Shown: piece by piece, positions 20,151 to 23,751 of the stretch | Numbering within the stretch: the stretch's first letter is position 1 | Layout of the letters: each line of letters opens with the position of its first letter | Assembly (NCBI GenBank): GCA_051453625.1 | Contig: JBOZIK010000001.1 | Span: 20,964,137 to 20,987,887 of the forward strand | Reading direction: 5' to 3' | From: Welwitschia mirabilis | Lineage: Eukaryota > Gnetophyta > Gnetopsida > Welwitschiales | Length of the DNA: 23,751 nt | Program-made: the position numbers and the translations under genes | The notes under the pieces: generated by a model | What the model saw: only the letters and a program-made list of their open reading frames with translations | Told to the model about the DNA's origin: nothing | Database searches by the model: none

Positions 20151-20440
20151 CTTTTTAAAATTAAAGTTGCTTTTAGGTGTCTTTAAATACCTTAAAAAAG
20201 AGACATTATTTAAGGCATTTATTGAGAAATGCCTTAAAGACTTAGAATTTTCAAGGCGTTTATTTCAATAAGTGCCTTAAAATGAATTCGAAACTACTTT
20301 TAAGGTGTTTACCTAAAAAAACACCTTAAATAACTTTCTCCTAGCTTTATTTAAGGTGTTTATTAAATTAAACACCTTAAAAAGCTCTATATTTAAGGTG
20401 TTTATTTTAATAAATGCCTTAAAAGCTAATATTTCTAATA
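20150..20440. repeat. Right subterminal hairpin array
   Basis: At least five consecutive short hairpins, each a pair of TTTAAGG(C/T)(A/G)TTT and its complement: 20209-20238 (12-bp stem, 6-base loop), 20249-20282, 20299-20330 (12-bp stem), 20350-20381 (13-bp stem, loop TTAAAT) and 20393-20423. Two sequence types alternate, GGCATTT and GGTGTTT. The left end of the insertion carries the same motifs but in a more decayed form. Confidence 0.85.
20409..20425 (-). repeat. Inverted repeat, right partner (17 bp)
   Basis: AATAAATGCCTTAAAAG is the exact reverse complement of 7566-7582. It is the outermost repeat unit at this end; about 16 bases (CTAATATTTCTAATAGT) follow before RT coding resumes. Confidence 0.85.
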
Positions 20441-20771
20441 GTATTTAAGAAATCATCAACTATATGCTAACATAGAAAAATGTTATGCATAAAATAAATC
20501 CATTTAGTTCTTGAGTCATTTAGTATTTAAAGAAGGTATTTTAGTTGATCCAGATAAAGTTAAGGTAATTATGAAATAGTCAACATCTACAACTATTACT
20601 GAAGGTAAAAGCGTTTTTGGTCCTGCTAGGTATTATTGTCGATTCATCTTCAATTTCTCTAAGATAGCTTATCCTCTAACAACTCTCTTAAGGAAAAATA
20701 AAGATTTTCAGTAGAGAGAAAAACATTAATAATCCTTTGATTGTCTTAAAGACTGTTCAACTAGTGCTCCA
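20441..20771 (+). pseudogene. pol: Gypsy reverse transcriptase, C-terminal part (second copy)
   Basis: The RT interrupted at about 7540 resumes: LRNHQLYANIEKC, a stop, FLSHLVFKEGILVDPDKVKV, then YYCRFIFNFSKIAYPLTTLL, the thumb and connection region of plant gypsy RT (VxKEGIxVDPxKV and YYRRFI blocks). Several stops interrupt it. Its order and frame show that it is the same copy as 6945-7539 and not a third element. Confidence 0.9.
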
Positions 20772-21215
20772 GTGTTAGCAATGCCAGATGATTCCAAGCC
20801 CTTTTTAGTTTACACTAATGCATTAGTAGAAGGATTTGGAGTTATTCTTGAACAAGATAAAAGCGTAATAGCCTATGGATCAAGGACACTTAAGACACAT
20901 GAAAGAAATTATCCTATTCATAATCTTGAATTAGGTGTAGTAATATTTTCTTTAAAGTTATGGAGGAATTATCTATATGGTGTTAAATTTCAAGTTTGAA
21001 GTAATCATAAGAGTTTGAAATACATTTTCACTCAATTAAACTTAAACCTTAGGAAAAGAAGATGGATGAAATTTTTTTGTGACTTTGATCTTGAAATTTT
21101 ATACCATGAGGGCAAAGGAAATAAACTTGTAGATGCTCTTAGTAGATATGGCTATCTTAAAACAATTATGAAAATTCAAAGTCAGATGCCCTCTTCTTAT
21201 TATTGCAGAGGGTAA
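20772..21215 (+). pseudogene. pol: Gypsy RNase H, decayed
   Basis: The frame reads DDSKPFLVYTNALVEGFGVI, IAYGSRTLKTHERNYPIHNL (then ELGVV), LWRNYLYGVKF, a TGA at 20997, then SNHKSLKYIFTQLNLNLRKR and YHEGKGNKLVDALSR. This is the RNase H domain of plant Ty3/gypsy elements, which removes the RNA strand during reverse transcription. The first catalytic Asp (family YTDAS) is Asn at 20817-20819. The Asp of the TDHKSL block is Asn at 21003-21005. The Glu of HNLE is kept. Confidence 0.92.
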
Positions 21216-22205
21216 AAAAAATATGAAAATTGTCAAAAATTAAATGATTAGTTAGAGAAATCAACTAATTCAGGAGACTTTAGTATTGATTCAAAAGGTA
21301 TTATTAAATTCAAGGGAAGATTCTTGGTTCCTAATGTAGATGAAATCAGATAAAAGCTATGTTTGAATTTCATAATCCTCTAATATCAAGTCATCCTAAA
21401 GGAATAAAAATATACCAAAACATAAAGCAAAAATTTTGATAGCCAAGGATGAAAAAGGATATAGCAGAATTTGTATCAAAGTGTTTAAATTGTTAGCAAG
21501 TTAAGATAGAACACAGGAATCCAGCAAGACTACTCTATCCTTATAATGTTTCAGAAAATAAATGGGTTGTAATTTACATAGATTTTATATTAAGACTTCC
21601 AAGAACCTTTAGAGGTAATGCCTCAATCATGGTTATAATTGATAGGGCAACTAAGTCAGCACATTTCATTCTAAAAAAGTCTACTTATAGTGCTAAGGAT
21701 ATAGCTAAAGTGTATATCCAAAATGTTATTCACTTACATGGTGTACTCTTAGTGATTATTTCTAATAGGGATTCAAAATTTACCTCTAAATTTTAGCAAA
21801 AACTGTAATTGGGTTTAGGAACTAAGCTAAACATGAGAACTACATTTCATCCTCAAATAGGTGGTCAAGCAAAAGCATCAATCAAATCCTAGAGGATCTT
21901 CTTAGAGCATGTGTCCTTGATGAACCTAAGAGTTGGAAAGAATACCTACCATTAATGGAATATGAATATGATAATAGTTATTAAAGTTCTATTCAAATGG
22001 CTCCATTTGAAGCTTTATATGTAGAAAATATAAAACACCCACTACATGGACAGAACCTAAGGAAAGATTTACAATAGGACTAGGAATGTTATAAGAAATG
22101 AAAAATAAGAACCATCAAGAATAGATTAAAAGAAGCAGATAGGTGAAAGATGTATGCAGATCATTGAAGAAGAAATCTTGAATTCCAAATAGATGATCAT
22201 GTCTT
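21216..22205 (+). pseudogene. pol: Gypsy integrase, decayed (second copy)
   Basis: The HHCC zinc-binding part is visible (HNPLISSHPKGIKIYQ, then SKCLNC-stop-QVKIEHRNP), followed by the catalytic core: WVVIYIDFILRLPRTFRGN, IDRATKSAHFILKKSTYSAK, LHGVLLVIISNRDSKFTSKF and TFHPQIGGQAKA. The first catalytic Asp is kept. The second (family SDRD) is Asn at 21764-21766, and the catalytic Glu after GQ is Lys at 21872-21874. Frameshifts follow after 21875. The segment ends at the N gap. Confidence 0.9.
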
Positions 22206-22338
22206 NNNNNNNNNNNNNNNNNNNNNNNNNNNNNNNNNNNNNNNNNNNNNNNNNNNNNNNNNNNNNNNNNNNNNNNNNNNNNNNNNNNNNNNNNNNNNNN
22301 NNNNNNNNNNNNNNNNNNNNNNNNNNNNNNNNNNNNNN
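22206..22338. other. Assembly gap (133 N)
   Basis: This gap separates two overlapping integrase copies. The sequence after it repeats material already present from 21695 onward. Confidence 0.99.
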
Positions 22339-23276
22339 CTAAGGATATAGCTAAAGTATATATTCAGAATGTTATTCGTTTACATGGTGTACCCTTAGTG
22401 ATTATTTCTGATAGGAACTCAAAATTTACCTCTAAATTTTGGTAATAACTACAATTGGGATTAGGAACTAAGCTAAATATGAGTACCTTATTTCATTCTC
22501 AAATAGATGGTAAGGCAGAAAGAGTCAATCAAATTCTAAAAGATTTTCTCAGGGCATGTGTTCTTGATGAGCCCAAGAGTTGGAAAGAATACCTACCATT
22601 AGTAGAATTTGTATATAATAATAGTTATTAAAGTTTTATTCAAATAGCTTTATTTGAAGCTCTATATGGTAAGAAATGCAGAGCACCCACTATATGGATA
22701 GAACCTGAGAAAAGATTAATAATAGAACCAGAAATGTTATAAAAAATGAAAAATAAGATGAGATCTAATAAGAATATATTAAATGAAGTAGCAGATAGGT
22801 AAAAGATGTATGCAGATCATCAAAGAAGAGACTTTTAATTCTAAGTAGGTGATCATATCTTTCTCAAGGTATTAACAATGAAATCAGTTATGCGAGGAGT
22901 CAAGAGATCAAAACTAGCCTCCATATTTATTAAATCATTTCAGATGTTAGAATGTATTAGACCTATTACATAAAGACTTGCTCTGCCTTCCCAATTATTG
23001 CACATGTATAATGTTTTTCATGTGAATATGCTAAGAAAGTATATTGCAAATCCTTCTCATGTGTTGAATTGATTACATATTCAAGTGGAACCTAATTTTT
23101 TGACTATAGAGGAGCCATAAGCAGTGTTGGACCGACGAACTATCACTTTGCAGAATAAAGAGATCCATCAAGTAAAGATAAAATAGAGTAATCATAGTCT
23201 TAATAAAGCTACTTAGGAGCTGAAAGGATCAATGAAAAACCAATACCCAAGTCTTTTTGGATCTCATGTTATGTAA
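22339..23276 (+). pseudogene. pol: Gypsy integrase C-terminus and chromodomain-like tail (outer copy)
   Basis: A nearly continuous frame with several stops: KDIAKVYIQNVIRLHGVPLV, IISDRNSKFTSKFW, DGKAERVNQILKDFLRACVL, SWKEYLPLVEFVYNNSY, FEALYGKKCRAP, LHMYNVFHVNMLRKYIANPS, then LDRRTITLQNKEIHQVKIK and SNHSLNKAT-stop-EL, ending with TAA at 23274. The catalytic Asp and Glu that the other copy lost are kept here. The (R)NHSxxxATWE tail is typical of chromovirus-type (Tekay/Del-like) elements, whose chromodomain steers integration to chromatin. It duplicates 21693-22205. Confidence 0.92.
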
Positions 23277-23326
23277 TCTTATACTTTCAAATCATTATGT
23301 ACTTTAATTTCCAGGAGTGAATCCTT

Positions 23327-23342
23327 TATAAGTGGATGAGTA
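23327..23342 (+). promoter_or_regulatory. Probable polypurine tract
   Basis: TTATAAGTGGATGAGTA, weakly purine-rich, lies directly before the TG that opens the right LTR. In an intact element it primes plus-strand DNA synthesis. The call rests on position. Confidence 0.35.
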
Positions 23343-23751
23343 TGTTATAACCCACATTTTGTAAACTTTAATTAATCATAATGATATGTAATACATTTTA
23401 TTATTAATTTTAATGAAAATCCTTTTTTTTTCTTTCTTCTAATGAGAATCAATGTGTAACCCTACAATCAATAATGTATTATATGTTTATTTCAAACATA
23501 AATTTTGATTATAGGTACTCATTAGGTTACTTAATTATTTAATCTTAATTTTGGGTAATTTTATTATTTTAAGTTATCATAATAACTATAAGAATTTTAA
23601 TGCTAAATAAACCTATTTATGATTTGGCAAGTCATTTAATGGTTAAATAGTTAAATTGAAAAATCCATATGAAATGTAAAATAATGTCTACAAAAATGGC
23701 ATGTGACATATCTATTTTAATCATTTATCCATGTTCCTTATTTAAAAACAA
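23343..23751 (+). repeat. Right LTR of the outer gypsy element (5' part)
   Basis: It starts TGTTATAACCCACATTTTG, close to the TGTAACACCC-type start common in plant chromovirus LTRs, 67 bases after the pol stop and right after the polypurine tract. It is non-coding and AT-rich, and continues past the window end. I could not align it convincingly with 1-770, which is expected if the visible parts cover mostly opposite ends of the LTR. Confidence 0.6.

Larger units (their letters stand above)
7540..20440. mobile_element. About 12.9-kb gene-carrying DNA transposon, inserted in RT
   Basis: The RT frame breaks at about 7540-7547 and continues at about 20445 with LRNHQLYANIEKC, the next block of the same protein, so everything between is an insertion. 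Both ends carry clusters of GCCTTAA/TTAAGGC motifs in both orientations and share a perfect 17-bp inverted repeat. The left edge CACTTGTCTTAAAAATGCC and the right edge read inward, TACTATTAGAAAT, loosely resemble CACTA termini, and CACTA elements have subterminal repeats. A foldback or Mutator-like type is equally possible. I find no transposase and no convincing target-site duplication. Exact ends are uncertain by about 10-20 bases. The inside holds sorting-nexin exons and other exon-like pieces. Confidence 0.72.

Noticed and set aside
7540-20440. Firm assignment to the CACTA superfamily
   Set aside because: The CACTT left edge and subterminal repeats fit, but the right edge reads inward as TACTA, no 3-base duplication is seen and no TNPD-type transposase is recognised. 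Kept only as a possibility.
7530-20460. Target-site duplication for the 12.9-kb insertion
   Set aside because: I compared 7530-7560 with 20425-20460 for 2-11 base duplications and found none that is convincing with sensible ends; the RT reading suggests a few bases were lost at the junction.
1-23751. tRNA, rRNA or other structural RNA genes
   Set aside because: I saw no tRNA A/B-box pair with a cloverleaf and no rRNA words; the only tRNA-like matches are the short primer-binding sites.

Overview
This is AT-rich nuclear DNA from a vascular plant. The clues are decayed Ty3/gypsy chromovirus-type polyprotein pieces, two plant-type tRNA primer-binding sites, and fragments of a plant sorting-nexin gene with spliceosomal introns. 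No intact protein-coding gene is visible: every recognisable reading frame carries stops, frameshifts or lost catalytic residues. Five runs of N interrupt the sequence (801-1510, 4146-4245, 13682-13781, 14819-14918, 22206-22338). I cannot name the species.

Layout. The window reads as a set of nested transposons. The outermost layer is a Ty3/gypsy element on the + strand. Its left LTR ends at about 770, followed by an initiator-Met-tRNA-type PBS (774-790), a leader, gag (2362-3480), protease and the start of RT (to 4145). It reappears at 22339 with integrase and a chromodomain-like tail (to 23276), then a weak polypurine tract and a right LTR starting TG at 23343. Inside it lie (a) a - strand LTR fragment (about 4246-6116) with a decayed Athila/Tat-type PBS, and (b) a second copy of the same gypsy family (6117-7539 and 20441-22205).

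The second gypsy copy is split inside its reverse transcriptase, just after the catalytic motif, by about 12.9 kb of unrelated DNA (7540-20440). Both ends of this insertion carry clusters of short inverted motifs (core TTTAAGGCATTTATT and relatives), with a perfect 17-bp inverted repeat near the two ends (7566-7582 and 20409-20425). This is the signature of a large DNA transposon of CACTA-like or foldback-like type. It carries two consecutive exons of a sorting nexin 1-type gene (PX domain, - strand, 11543 to 10755), both disabled. It also holds several other exon-like segments I cannot identify and a gapped tandem duplication (13331-15581). I see no transposase, so it looks like a non-autonomous gene-carrying element.

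Nothing here forms a working pathway. The interest lies in the insertion, its hairpin-array ends and its captured gene pieces, and in the decay pattern of the host retrotransposons: Asp-to-Asn changes at several active sites, and nonsense codons shared between copies.
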